Source: JAOABV01 sp039801465
Lineage (GTDB): Bacteria > Hydrothermota > Tepidihabitantia > Tepidihabitantales > CAIPLT01
Assembly: GCA_039801465.1 (NCBI GenBank)
Contig: JBDRUT010000011.1
Location: 4,439 to 68,438, forward strand
Direction of reading: 5' to 3'
DNA length: 64,000 nucleotides
Notes under the pieces: model-generated
Told to the model about the DNA's origin: nothing
Seen by the model: only the letters and a program-made list of their open reading frames with translations
Database searches by the model: none
Part shown: in pieces, positions 27,868-35,769 of the stretch
How positions within the stretch are numbered: the first letter of the stretch is position 1
Layout of the letters: every line of letters starts with the position of its first letter
Made by a program: the position numbers and the translations under genes

Positions 27868-28299
27868 ATGAGTAAAAGTGATAAAAAGAAAATTGTAGCG
27901 ATTATGAAGAAGATTGCAATGCTTTCGTATTTCGCTACCTGTGATGGCCCAAAACCGGTCATTCGTCCAGTTTCGCCAATCGTAGAAAATGATTTGTCAA
28001 TCTGGATAACCACATTCAGTAATTCAAAAAAAGTAAAGCAAATTAGAAAAAATCCTAATATTTGCCTTGCTTTTGTTGAATATCCTAATGGTAACAAATC
28101 GGCGATTGTCTTTGGTAAAGCAAAAATCATAAATGACTACAAACAGAAAATACGAATTTGGAACATAGCACCGTTTAATCTGAAAGAGTATTTTTCTGAC
28201 GGACCGAATTCAAAAGACTATTGCCTATTAAGGATTATTTCTGACCGTATTGAATGGCGTGAAGGCTGGGAAAAGACAAGAACTTATAAACCAAGATAA
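27868..28299 (+). CDS. pyridoxamine 5'-phosphate oxidase-like FMN-binding split-barrel protein
   Basis: A 143-residue split beta-barrel flavoprotein-type domain. The pattern MLSYFATCDGPKPVIRPVSP (residues 18-37), then SIWITTFSNSKKVKQIRKNPN, is typical of the small PNPOx-like family that binds FMN or haem. True PdxH enzymes are longer and keep C-terminal substrate residues that are absent here, so PLP synthesis is unlikely. AGAGGT four bases before the ATG. First gene of a probable run with the ZIP transporter (25-base gap). Substrate unknown. Confidence 0.85.
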   Translation: MSKSDKKKIVAIMKKIAMLSYFATCDGPKPVIRPVSPIVENDLSIWITTFSNSKKVKQIRKNPNICLAFVEYPNGNKSAIVFGKAKIINDYKQKIRIWNIAPFNLKEYFSDGPNSKDYCLLRIISDRIEWREGWEKTRTYKPR

Positions 28300-28324
28300 A
28301 AGGTCAACATTGTATAGGAAAAAC

Positions 28325-29074
28325 ATGGTACAAGTCTGGTTATATTCTTTAAGTAGCGTCGCAGTTGTAAGTCTGATATCATTAGTCGGTATTTTGACTT
28401 TAGCGATGAGAAGAGAAGTACTTAAGAAAATATTACTCTTTTTGGTTAGTTTTGCCGTAGGCGGATTATTTGGTGATGCTTTTTTCCATTTGTTGCCAGA
28501 AGCATTTGAACATTTAGGCATAAATTTGCAAGTGCCATTATTAGTTATGTTAGGAATTCTGGTATTCTTTGTGCTCGAGAAATTCTTAAGATGGCGACAT
28601 TGTCATATTCTCACATCTGATGAACATCCCCATCCAGTAGTAACAATGAATTTAATTGGTGACGCAATCCATAATTTAATTGACGGAATGATTATTGGTG
28701 CGAGTTATGGAGTAAGTATCGCCATCGGTATCACAACAACTTTAGCAGTTATTTTACATGAGATACCACAAGAAATTGGGGATTTTGGAATTTTAATTCA
28801 TGGCGGATTGTCTCCCCGAAAAGCAGTGCTGTATAATTTCCTTTCTGCCCTAAGCGCATTTGTTGGTGTTTTGTTATCATTAATAATCGGTCCTTTTATT
28901 GGAAATTATTCGATGGTTCTGTTACCAATTACTGCTGGAGGCTTTATCTACATTGCTGGTTCGGATTTGATACCTGAACTTCACCATGATGTAAAAATAT
29001 CAGTCTCTTTATTGCAATTCATTTTCATTTTGTTGGGCATTGCCGTTATGGCGATTTTACTAATGATTGAATAG
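28325..29074 (+). CDS. ZIP-family divalent metal transporter
   Basis: Predicted inner-membrane transporter for zinc or related ions, 249 residues from the ATG at 28325 (MVQVWLYSLSSVAVVSL). An in-frame start at 28250 exists, but it would overlap the preceding gene, and AGGA lies before 28325. About eight membrane helices. The metal-binding signatures of helices IV and V are present as HNLIDGMIIGAS and HEIPQEIGDFGI. The usual His-rich loop is short (RWRHCHILTSDEHPHP). Direction and metal specificity are not predictable. Confidence 0.92.
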   Translation: MVQVWLYSLSSVAVVSLISLVGILTLAMRREVLKKILLFLVSFAVGGLFGDAFFHLLPEAFEHLGINLQVPLLVMLGILVFFVLEKFLRWRHCHILTSDEHPHPVVTMNLIGDAIHNLIDGMIIGASYGVSIAIGITTTLAVILHEIPQEIGDFGILIHGGLSPRKAVLYNFLSALSAFVGVLLSLIIGPFIGNYSMVLLPITAGGFIYIAGSDLIPELHHDVKISVSLLQFIFILLGIAVMAILLMIE

Positions 29075-29078
29075 TGAT

Positions 29079-29822
29079 ATGAAAACTGCTACTGAGATCG
29101 AACAATATTTTCTAAAACTCAATCTTAATGAAGAATCATATCGCTACTTAAAATATCATTCAAAACGATATGTGCTACTTTTAGATATTGTTAGACATTT
29201 AAGAACCTTATTTCCCGAAAATATTAAAATTATGGATGTTGGTCCATCTTTTTTTACAGAGATTTTACAGAAAAATTTCCCTGAAGACCAAATTTTTACT
29301 CTGGGTTATGATGCGATTGCAAGTAGGGGAGGCCATTTTCCTATAGGTGTTAATTATAATAAAAATAATCATTTTGTTTTTGATTTGAATAATAGCCAAG
29401 ATCAAAAACAGTGGATAAAAGTTCCGATGTGCGATATAATAATATTAGCCGAAGTAATTGAACACCTATACACTTCTCCAATTTTGGTTTTAAAGTTTAT
29501 CGATTCATTTTTGAAATCAGGTGGATTTCTTGTTATACAGACACCCAATGCAGCATCGTTATTAAAAAGAATAACTCTTTTAATTGGTAGGAATCCGTAT
29601 GAAATGATTAGAGAAGATATGCTTAATCCTGGTCATTATCATGAATATACCAAGAACGAATTATTTACGATTGCCCAAAAAATTGGTTATAATGTGTATT
29701 GGTTTAAATATAGCAATTATTTTAATCGACTGTCAAAAATTGAAAAGATATACGGATTTGTGCAGAAGTTTACTTTGCCCCAATTAAAAGATGGAATGTC
29801 TTTAATTCTACAAAAACCTTGA
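29079..29822 (+). CDS. class I SAM-dependent methyltransferase
   Basis: A 247-residue small-molecule-type methyltransferase. IMDVGPSFFTEIL (about residues 50-62) is the SAM motif I region, CDIIILAEVIEHLY the post-II acid and VIEHL signature, and GGFLVIQTPN motif III/IV. This resembles ubiquinone/SAM methyltransferases acting on lipids or sugars. The frame opens with a TTG at 29067 inside the ZIP gene; the ATG at 29079, four bases after its stop, is the better start. Substrate unknown. Confidence 0.82.
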   Translation: MKTATEIEQYFLKLNLNEESYRYLKYHSKRYVLLLDIVRHLRTLFPENIKIMDVGPSFFTEILQKNFPEDQIFTLGYDAIASRGGHFPIGVNYNKNNHFVFDLNNSQDQKQWIKVPMCDIIILAEVIEHLYTSPILVLKFIDSFLKSGGFLVIQTPNAASLLKRITLLIGRNPYEMIREDMLNPGHYHEYTKNELFTIAQKIGYNVYWFKYSNYFNRLSKIEKIYGFVQKFTLPQLKDGMSLILQKP

Positions 29823-29961
29823 GGGAGTCACACCATCTGATTAAGGACATTTTATATTAATGTCTTGAATTTTAATATTTATAAGAAAAATTGCTTGATT
29901 TTTTAGTATAATTTATGTATACATTTTAAAGCATGTTGCACCTGCTAAATTAGGAGCGTAA

Positions 29962-30144
29962 ATGATTACAAAAATTATTGAAGGATTGATTCTTATTTTA
30001 TTGGGACTTATGATTTGGTTATCAAAACTTAATGTAGTTAATTTCCGGATTATTTTTAAACGTGACTGGCCTTTAGTTTTGGTTATTATCGGTGTTCTTA
30101 TACTGGTTGAGACAATTACAAAGAAACGGAGAATTGAGAAATGA
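29962..30144 (+). CDS. small membrane protein, LiaI/LiaF-TM-like
   Basis: 60 residues with two hydrophobic segments (residues 5-22 and 38-52) joined by the basic hinge FRIIFKRDWPLVLVIIGVLIL. The RDWPLxLIxxG pattern is typical of the LiaI-LiaF-like/DUF5668 transmembrane region. TAGGAG precedes the ATG. The stop overlaps the next gene's ATG by four bases (ATGA), so the two are translationally coupled. Confidence 0.7.
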   Translation: MITKIIEGLILILLGLMIWLSKLNVVNFRIIFKRDWPLVLVIIGVLILVETITKKRRIEK

Positions 30145-30296
30145 AACGAATATTATTCCCATTAATTGTTCTAATAATTGGGCTTTGGATATGGTTAAGC
30201 AATATCGGTCTGCTTGCTTTCCATCGAGATTGGCCCTTGCTAGTTATTATTTTTGGTATTTGGCTTTTGACAAAAGCGATTAGAAAGAAAAAGTAA
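30141..30296 (+). CDS. tiny membrane protein, paralogue of the preceding gene
   Basis: 51 residues starting MKRILFPLIVLIIGLW, with the same two-helix layout and the shared FHRDWPLLVIIFGIWLL block. Evidently a tandem duplicate of the 60-residue protein upstream, overlapping it by ATGA. It may form a hetero-oligomer with it in the membrane. No regulatory C-terminal LiaF domain is present in either. Function unknown. Confidence 0.65.
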   Translation: MKRILFPLIVLIIGLWIWLSNIGLLAFHRDWPLLVIIFGIWLLTKAIRKKK

Positions 30297-30320
30297 TCAG
30301 CGTTTGTTGAAGATAAATTT

Positions 30321-31358
30321 ATGAACCGAATAATTGATGTTAATCTTAACCGACTTTCCGAAGGTTTAAGAGTGATTGAAGAAATTTGCCGGTTTTATTT
30401 GGAAGACAAGGATAACTTATTTTTGATTAGAAACCTAAAAAATGAGATTAGGAAAACTGAAAATGAAATCAGAAAAGATGTGATTTGGTTTCGTAAAAGC
30501 GAAGATGATTTAGGCCGCCAAGAAAATTTTGATAAGATGAGCCGAACTTCAATTTTTGATGTCTTTACTGCAAATATCAAAAGATGTCAAGAATCGGCGC
30601 GGGTATTAGAAGAAATTTTTAAGATTCGCAACCGAAGAATATCAGGATTTTTCAAAAAGGTAAGATTTGTTCTTTATGATTTGGAAAAGAAGTTGGCTCG
30701 GCAATTTCTCGTTGAATTTGACTCTAAACTCTATGTTATCATTGACACGGGAACAATAGGAAGAAAACATCTTATTCCAATAACTGAGGCGATTGTTTTA
30801 GGCGGAGCAACAATGATTCAACTTAGGGAGCCTAAGGATACAGCTACTAATGTCTGGTTACAAGATGCCAAAATAATTAAGAACTGTATCAATAAATATT
30901 CTGTCAAATTTATTATTAATGATAGAGTTGATGTTGTTCAAGCTGTTGACGCAGACGGAGTTCATCTTGGTGCCGACGATATGTCTTTGAAATATGCGCG
31001 CCAAATTTTACCAATTAATAAAATTATTGGCAGGACGGTAAGAGATATTCAAGATGCGAAAAAAGCAGAACGAGAAGGAGCAAATTACATAAGTGCTGGT
31101 TCAATATTTTCTTCGATTACCAAACCGACAGCACCAGTAATTGGCATAAAAAACTTAAAAGCAATTACTAAATCAGTAAAAATCCCTGTTATTGCAATTG
31201 GTGGAATAACAACAGAAAATATAAAACAGATTTTTCTGGCTGGTGCAAAAGGCATCTGTGTGATTTCAGCGGTATTTCAGGGAGTCGATCTCCGATCACA
31301 AGATTTTAAATCAGTAATAAAGGCTAATCTTAAAAGATTGTTAAAAGAAGTTACTTAG
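30321..31358 (+). CDS. thiE: thiamine-phosphate synthase with N-terminal extension
   Basis: Joins hydroxymethylpyrimidine diphosphate and thiazole phosphate to thiamine phosphate. 345 residues: a helical N-terminal domain (residues 1-125, MNRIIDVNLNRLSEGLRVIE) of the kind found in two-domain thiamine-phosphate synthases, followed by a ThiE TIM barrel (about 135-340). Barrel motifs: TMIQLREP, FIINDRVDV, GVHLGADDM, YISAGSIFSSITKP, VIAIGGI. No other thiamine gene or TPP riboswitch is visible nearby. The ATG has no clear ribosome-binding site. Confidence 0.93.
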   Translation: MNRIIDVNLNRLSEGLRVIEEICRFYLEDKDNLFLIRNLKNEIRKTENEIRKDVIWFRKSEDDLGRQENFDKMSRTSIFDVFTANIKRCQESARVLEEIFKIRNRRISGFFKKVRFVLYDLEKKLARQFLVEFDSKLYVIIDTGTIGRKHLIPITEAIVLGGATMIQLREPKDTATNVWLQDAKIIKNCINKYSVKFIINDRVDVVQAVDADGVHLGADDMSLKYARQILPINKIIGRTVRDIQDAKKAEREGANYISAGSIFSSITKPTAPVIGIKNLKAITKSVKIPVIAIGGITTENIKQIFLAGAKGICVISAVFQGVDLRSQDFKSVIKANLKRLLKEVT

Positions 31359-31420
31359 CATCTTTACTGATAAAGCAGGAAGTATCTAATATTTTACTTA
31401 ACCTATAAAATTTTTAACAA

Positions 31421-32671
31421 TTAAAGTTTCTGATAATATAGTCTCTTACCCCGAACATAAGTTTCCACAATAAGACGGTCATCACCACAAAATATCATTT
31501 GGGATAATAGCTCTTCAGTTTTTGTTTTTTTATTACAGTTTGTAGGATATTTCACAATAATGAAATCTCCTTCTTTGTTTTGAGCAAAATTACCAATAAG
31601 ATTGTCTAAACTTAATACTTTAGCCCCACCTAATGTGGCGTAGTAGAATGCTTTGAGAGGAGAGATTTTTCTCACATAATAAGCATCACGCATCACGGAA
31701 AACATAGAAAAAGATGGTCCAGCACCGACATCACTACCTAAACCGATTGTGATATTGAGTTGCTCCATTTTAGCAATATTAGCCCGTCCACTATGCAAAA
31801 AGAAATTTGATGATGGGCAATGAGCAACTTTAGTCTGAGTTTTACTTAATAATTTATATTCTGCATCTTTCAGATGAATAGCATGGGCAACAATTGTCTT
31901 TGGACCTAAAATTCCAGTGTGATAATATAATTCAGTATATGAATTATATTGGGGAAATAGTTTTTTTGTTAAATTTAATTCTTTACGGTTTTCGGCAAGA
32001 TGAGTGTGGATATATGCATTATTGTTTTTACAAAATTTAGCAACTGATTTTAATAATATTTCGGTTGTTGCCGGTGCAAAACGAGGGCTGAATGCATAAT
32101 AAAGTCGTCCATCCGTTCCGTTCCACTTTTCAAATAATTCAATGCTCTCAGTTAAAGATTTTTTAGTTGACTCTACGGCAAAATGGGATAATTTATTATC
32201 CATCATCGATTTACCAATTATAGCCCGAATACCGAAATCTTGAGCAATTCTAAATGCCCAGTCAGTATATTTAAATGAACTTGATGAAAAAATTAGACCC
32301 GTGGTCGTGCCATTTTTAACCATTTCATAATAAAAAGATTTAATATCTTTTTTTATTTTATATAGATTAGATTCAGAGAGTTCGCTTTTTATTATGTAAT
32401 TATTAAGCCAATTTAAGAGTTCTTCTCCATAACGGCCCCGTAAATGCAGTTGCGGTAAATGCAGATGAACATCAATAAATCCAGGGAGGATTATAAATTT
32501 GCGATAATTAAAAATTTTTGCATTAGAATACGAATGTTGAAATCTTTCACACCATTTGCCGTAGTTTATTATTTTACCATTATTATCAATTGCCAAAAAC
32601 CCATCCGGATAATCTTCAAAATTATTTCCATCAAGAAAATTAAGTATTCGTCCGCGAAAAACTCTTATCAT
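31421..32671 (-). CDS. guaD: guanine deaminase
   Basis: Zinc amidohydrolase converting guanine to xanthine in purine salvage. 416 residues. FIDVHLHLPQLHLRG (metal-binding HxH) and YGEELLNWLNNYI are the guanine deaminase version of this motif, followed by AFSPRFAPATT, HTHLAENRKE, VAHAIHLKD and GLGSDVGAGPSFSM. These distinguish it from 5'-deoxyadenosine or SAH deaminases. The ATG has no Shine-Dalgarno; a TTGACA-16-TAAAGT promoter ends eight bases before it, so the message is probably leaderless. Convergent with thiE. Confidence 0.92.
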   Translation of the reverse strand: MIRVFRGRILNFLDGNNFEDYPDGFLAIDNNGKIINYGKWCERFQHSYSNAKIFNYRKFIILPGFIDVHLHLPQLHLRGRYGEELLNWLNNYIIKSELSESNLYKIKKDIKSFYYEMVKNGTTTGLIFSSSSFKYTDWAFRIAQDFGIRAIIGKSMMDNKLSHFAVESTKKSLTESIELFEKWNGTDGRLYYAFSPRFAPATTEILLKSVAKFCKNNNAYIHTHLAENRKELNLTKKLFPQYNSYTELYYHTGILGPKTIVAHAIHLKDAEYKLLSKTQTKVAHCPSSNFFLHSGRANIAKMEQLNITIGLGSDVGAGPSFSMFSVMRDAYYVRKISPLKAFYYATLGGAKVLSLDNLIGNFAQNKEGDFIIVKYPTNCNKKTKTEELLSQMIFCGDDRLIVETYVRGKRLYYQKL

Positions 32672-32679
32672 TGTATAGG

Positions 32680-32707
32680 ACTTTACTTAAGATTTACTAC
32701 TTGTCAA
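32680..32707 (-). promoter_or_regulatory. guaD promoter, leaderless geometry
   Basis: Minus-strand TTGACA (32702-32707), 16-base spacer, TAAAGT (32680-32685), then eight bases to the ATG. The transcript should start at or next to the start codon. Confidence 0.65.
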
Positions 32708-32890
32708 TATCTAAATGAATTGAAGGAAGGTTTAACAACTTTTTATTGACAGTAAGTAATATTTATATTACTTTATTCACAATGAATTAATATTAGATGC
32801 GCATTGGTTTATTTGTTGCTACACAAAATATCTTCTAGCGGCAAAAAATTATTATCGAGGAATTATTGATAATGGCTTCCAATTCATTAA

Positions 32891-32918
32891 TTGACATTTT
32901 ATATTTTTTTATTATACT
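32891..32918 (+). promoter_or_regulatory. acs promoter
   Basis: TTGACA (32891-32896), 16-base spacer, TATACT (32913-32918). It would yield a leader of about 210 bases. Confidence 0.7.
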
Positions 32919-33023
32919 TTAATTTTAATAAACTTTAATTAGAATGAAAAGATTTAAAATGATTCAATACAAGTATTTTGATAATCGTGATTTGCTTGTT
33001 TGTGGTTATCTGCAATTTATTTT

Positions 33024-33083
33024 GCTTCTAAGGCATAAAATCATATGGATATGTTAGTTTTTGCATTTCAATGTCTTAGAGGC
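33024..33083 (+). promoter_or_regulatory. stem-loop in the acs 5' leader
   Basis: GCTTCTAAGGCA (33024-33035) can pair along all 12 positions, two of them G-U, with TGTCTTAGAGGC (33072-33083). The 36-base loop holds a small CATA/TATG hairpin. No T-run follows, so it is not an intrinsic terminator. A regulatory role is only a possibility. Confidence 0.35.
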
Positions 33084-33137
33084 TTATTGAAAACAAAATA
33101 TAATGATTAGATTAAATAAAAAACAGGAGGAACATTT

Positions 33138-35042
33138 ATGGCTGATAATAAAGAAATCTATTATCCCCCAGAAAATCTGGTAAAAAATGCTAATGTAACT
33201 AAATTTATGGAAAAACACGGCATAAAGACATTAGACGAATTACTTAATCGAGCACAAGACCAAGAATGGTTTTGGGGTGAGATGGCTAAAGAGTTAGAAT
33301 GGTATAAACCGTTTAACAAAGTTTTGGAATGGAATTTACCTTTTGCCAAATGGTTTTTGGGTGGCAAGTTTAATATTGTTCACAATGCATTAGACCGGCA
33401 TATGAAGACTAAAACTGCAAATAAACTTGCATATATTTATGAACCGGAACCTGAAAATGAAAAAGTTGAGCGGTGGACTTACGCTGACATTAACCGCGAA
33501 GTATGTAAATTTGCTAATGTGCTAAAAAAACTTGGTGTTACCAAAGGCGACCGTGTGACGATTTATTTGCCAATGATACCACAATTACCCATTGCTATGC
33601 TTGCTTGTGCTAAAATCGGAGCAATTCATTCAGTTGTCTTTTCTGGTTTTAGTGCTGGTTCACTAAAAGACCGAATTCTTGATGCTGAAGCCAAAATATT
33701 AATTACCTGTGATGGTGCCTATCGTCGTGGTAAATTAGTGACTTTAAAAAATAATGCTGACGAAGCAGTAAGAGACTGTCCCAGTGTCCAACATATTATC
33801 GTCTTTAATCGAGCAAATTCAAAAGTTTCAATGACACCGAAACGGGATCTCTGGTGGCACGAATTAACTGCTAACGAATCAGACCAATGTCCAACCGAAC
33901 AACTTGATTCTGAAGACATATTATACACGCTTTATACATCAGGCACTACTGGTAAACCTAAAGGTATTGTGCATGTCCACGGCGGATACGCAGTTGGATG
34001 CTATGCAACATTAAAGTTTATCTTTGACTTAAAAGAAAATGATATATGGTGGTGTGCAGCAGATATTGGTTGGGTGACAGGTCATAGTTATATTGTTTAT
34101 GCACCATTAATGCTTGGTGTAACTTCAATGCTTTATGAAGGTGCACCGGACTATCCGGATGCTGGCAGATGGTGGAGGATGATTGAACGAGAAAAAGTGA
34201 CTGTGTTTTACACTTCACCAACGGCAATTAGAATGCATATGAGATATGGCGAGCAATGGGCGCAAAAGTATAACTTGTCAAGTTTAAGACTACTGGGCAG
34301 TGTTGGCGAACCGATTAATCCTGAAGCCTGGCGTTGGTATTATAAATATATTGGTGGTGAGCGTTGTCCGATTATGGATACTTGGTGGCAAACTGAAACC
34401 GGTCATATTCTGATTACTCCTTTACCAATTACGCCATTAAAACCAGGTTCAGCAACAAAACCTTTTCCTGGTGTTAAAGCCGATGTCTATACAAGTGAAG
34501 GTAAACCGATTAAACCCAATGAGAATGGTTTTGCTGTGCTTTTAGCACCCTGGCCCGGAATGCTCAGAACTCTATATAAAGATCCAGAAAGATATAAACA
34601 AGTATATTGGTCTCGTTTCCCTGGTGTTTATCTTACTGGTGATTCTTGTACAATTGATGAAGATGGTTATTTCTGGTTTAGGGGACGTGCAGACGAAGTG
34701 CTAAATGTTGCCGGACATCGTTTAGGAACTGCTGAAGTTGAAAGTGCATTAGTTGCTCATCCGGCAGTGGCTGAAGCAGCGGTCATTGGTATTCCCCATG
34801 AAGTTAAAGGAGATGTGCCTAAAGCATATGTAACACTTAAAGTCGGTTTCAAACCATCAGAAGAACTGGCAAAGGAACTCAAAGATTGGGTTGGTAAAGA
34901 AATCGGTCCAATTGCTCGGCCGGAAGAGATTGAGTTCCGCGATAAATTACCTAAGACACGGTCAGGTAAAATTATGCGACGATTACTTAAAGCCGAAGCA
35001 TTAGGTAAACCGGTCGGCGATATATCAACTTTGGAAGAATAA
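33138..35042 (+). CDS. acs: acetyl-CoA synthetase (AMP-forming)
   Basis: Activates acetate to acetyl-CoA with ATP. 634 residues, normal length. The P-loop-like YTSGTTGKPKGIVHVHGGY (about residues 262-280), DTWWQTETGH (adenylate site), the hinge region YLTGDSCTIDEDGYFWFRGRAD and the C-terminal catalytic lysine in TRSGKIMRR are all present. That lysine is the usual target of acetylation control. AGGAGG precedes the ATG. Its long leader may carry further control. Confidence 0.97.
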   Translation: MADNKEIYYPPENLVKNANVTKFMEKHGIKTLDELLNRAQDQEWFWGEMAKELEWYKPFNKVLEWNLPFAKWFLGGKFNIVHNALDRHMKTKTANKLAYIYEPEPENEKVERWTYADINREVCKFANVLKKLGVTKGDRVTIYLPMIPQLPIAMLACAKIGAIHSVVFSGFSAGSLKDRILDAEAKILITCDGAYRRGKLVTLKNNADEAVRDCPSVQHIIVFNRANSKVSMTPKRDLWWHELTANESDQCPTEQLDSEDILYTLYTSGTTGKPKGIVHVHGGYAVGCYATLKFIFDLKENDIWWCAADIGWVTGHSYIVYAPLMLGVTSMLYEGAPDYPDAGRWWRMIEREKVTVFYTSPTAIRMHMRYGEQWAQKYNLSSLRLLGSVGEPINPEAWRWYYKYIGGERCPIMDTWWQTETGHILITPLPITPLKPGSATKPFPGVKADVYTSEGKPIKPNENGFAVLLAPWPGMLRTLYKDPERYKQVYWSRFPGVYLTGDSCTIDEDGYFWFRGRADEVLNVAGHRLGTAEVESALVAHPAVAEAAVIGIPHEVKGDVPKAYVTLKVGFKPSEELAKELKDWVGKEIGPIARPEEIEFRDKLPKTRSGKIMRRLLKAEALGKPVGDISTLEE

Positions 35043-35351
35043 AAAGAGAAGCAAGAGGCATGAAGCAAGAAGTTAGAATTAAGAGATTATAACGAGAACC
35101 TTTGCTAAACATATTATACCAATTTCTGCGGTTTAGAAAATGAAACAAGAAATTAGTTTTAAGATTAATAGAGTTCTGAAAAAGTGCTACTGGAAACACT
35201 GACCGCACAAAACAAATAGGAAATCAATGATTTCAATAGGGAATAGACTTTCGCAAAGATTTTAAACAACCCTGGACATATGCATTATACGAACTTCAGT
35301 TAATTTAGGACATGACGAAAGAAGTTAGTTTTAAGATAGTATAACGCGGAT
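35043..35351 (+). repeat. three degenerate direct repeats upstream of the S23-like gene
   Basis: Three diverged copies of TGAAGCAAGAAGTTAG followed by a TTAAGA block lie at 35061-35094, 35141-35173 and 35313-35349; copies one and three also share ATAACG. The last copy abuts the TTG start of the S23-like gene. Copy one overlaps the left arm of the inverted repeat that encloses the gene. No gene is seen in this stretch. Confidence 0.65.
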
Positions 35352-35743
35352 TTGATAAGAAGCTATAAAGACCTTGAGATTTACAAGTTATCTTATAAAT
35401 TAGCAATGGAAATATTTTCCATCTCAAAGGACTTTCCTAAAAGTGAGACATATGCATTAAAAAATCAAATTCGGAATTCGTCTCGTTCTGTTTCTGCTAA
35501 TATTGTTGAAGGTTGGTCAAAACGTAAGTATGAAAATGTATTTAAACGACATCTAATAGATTCAATAGGGTCTTGCGAAGAGACTAAAGTCTGGTTAGAT
35601 TTTGCTTACGACTGCAACTATATCACGAAACCGATACATGATAAATTTATAAAAGGTTATGAAGATATAAGCAAAATGATACAAGGTCTTATTAGGAAAT
35701 GGCAAACCCTGTAATTTTTTCTTGCTTCATGCATCTTGCTTCT
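35047..35743. mobile_element. putative S23/four-helix-bundle cassette bounded by 25-bp inverted repeats
   Basis: The arms at 35047-35071 and 35719-35743 are reverse complements at 24 of 25 positions (core GCAAGA, then GCATGAAGCAAGAA). Between them lie three degenerate direct repeats and one gene of the 23S-intervening-sequence/four-helix-bundle family. The unit interrupts the spacer between acs and the OFA transporter. No transposase is present, so any movement would need help in trans. Target-site duplications were not recognised. The element call is an inference. Confidence 0.45.
35352..35714 (+). CDS. four-helix bundle protein (S23/23S rRNA intervening-sequence protein family)
   Basis: A 120-residue, all-helical protein: SYKDLEIYKLSYKLAMEIFSISKDFPKSETYALKNQIRNSSRSV then NIVEGWSKRKY. 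This matches proteins encoded in 23S rRNA intervening sequences and the Avd accessory proteins of diversity-generating retroelements. Here it stands alone, with no rRNA, reverse transcriptase or template repeat nearby. The start is a TTG at 35352; a stop codon 15 bases upstream rules out an earlier one. Function of free-standing copies is unknown; oligomeric nucleic-acid binding is likely. Confidence 0.88.
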   Translation: MIRSYKDLEIYKLSYKLAMEIFSISKDFPKSETYALKNQIRNSSRSVSANIVEGWSKRKYENVFKRHLIDSIGSCEETKVWLDFAYDCNYITKPIHDKFIKGYEDISKMIQGLIRKWQTL

Positions 35744-35769
35744 TGCCTCTTTCATTTTAAGGAGTAAGT

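Larger units (their letters stand above)
32672..33137. other. intergenic region: divergent guaD and acs promoters and the acs leader
   Basis: Contains the guaD promoter (32680-32707), the acs promoter (32891-32918) and a leader of about 210 bases before acs. A 12-bp stem is seen in the leader at 33024-33083. No gene is seen. Confidence 0.55.

Noticed and set aside
35352..35714. Diversity-generating retroelement (the S23 protein resembles Avd)
   Set aside because: No reverse transcriptase, template repeat or variable repeat was found within the window.
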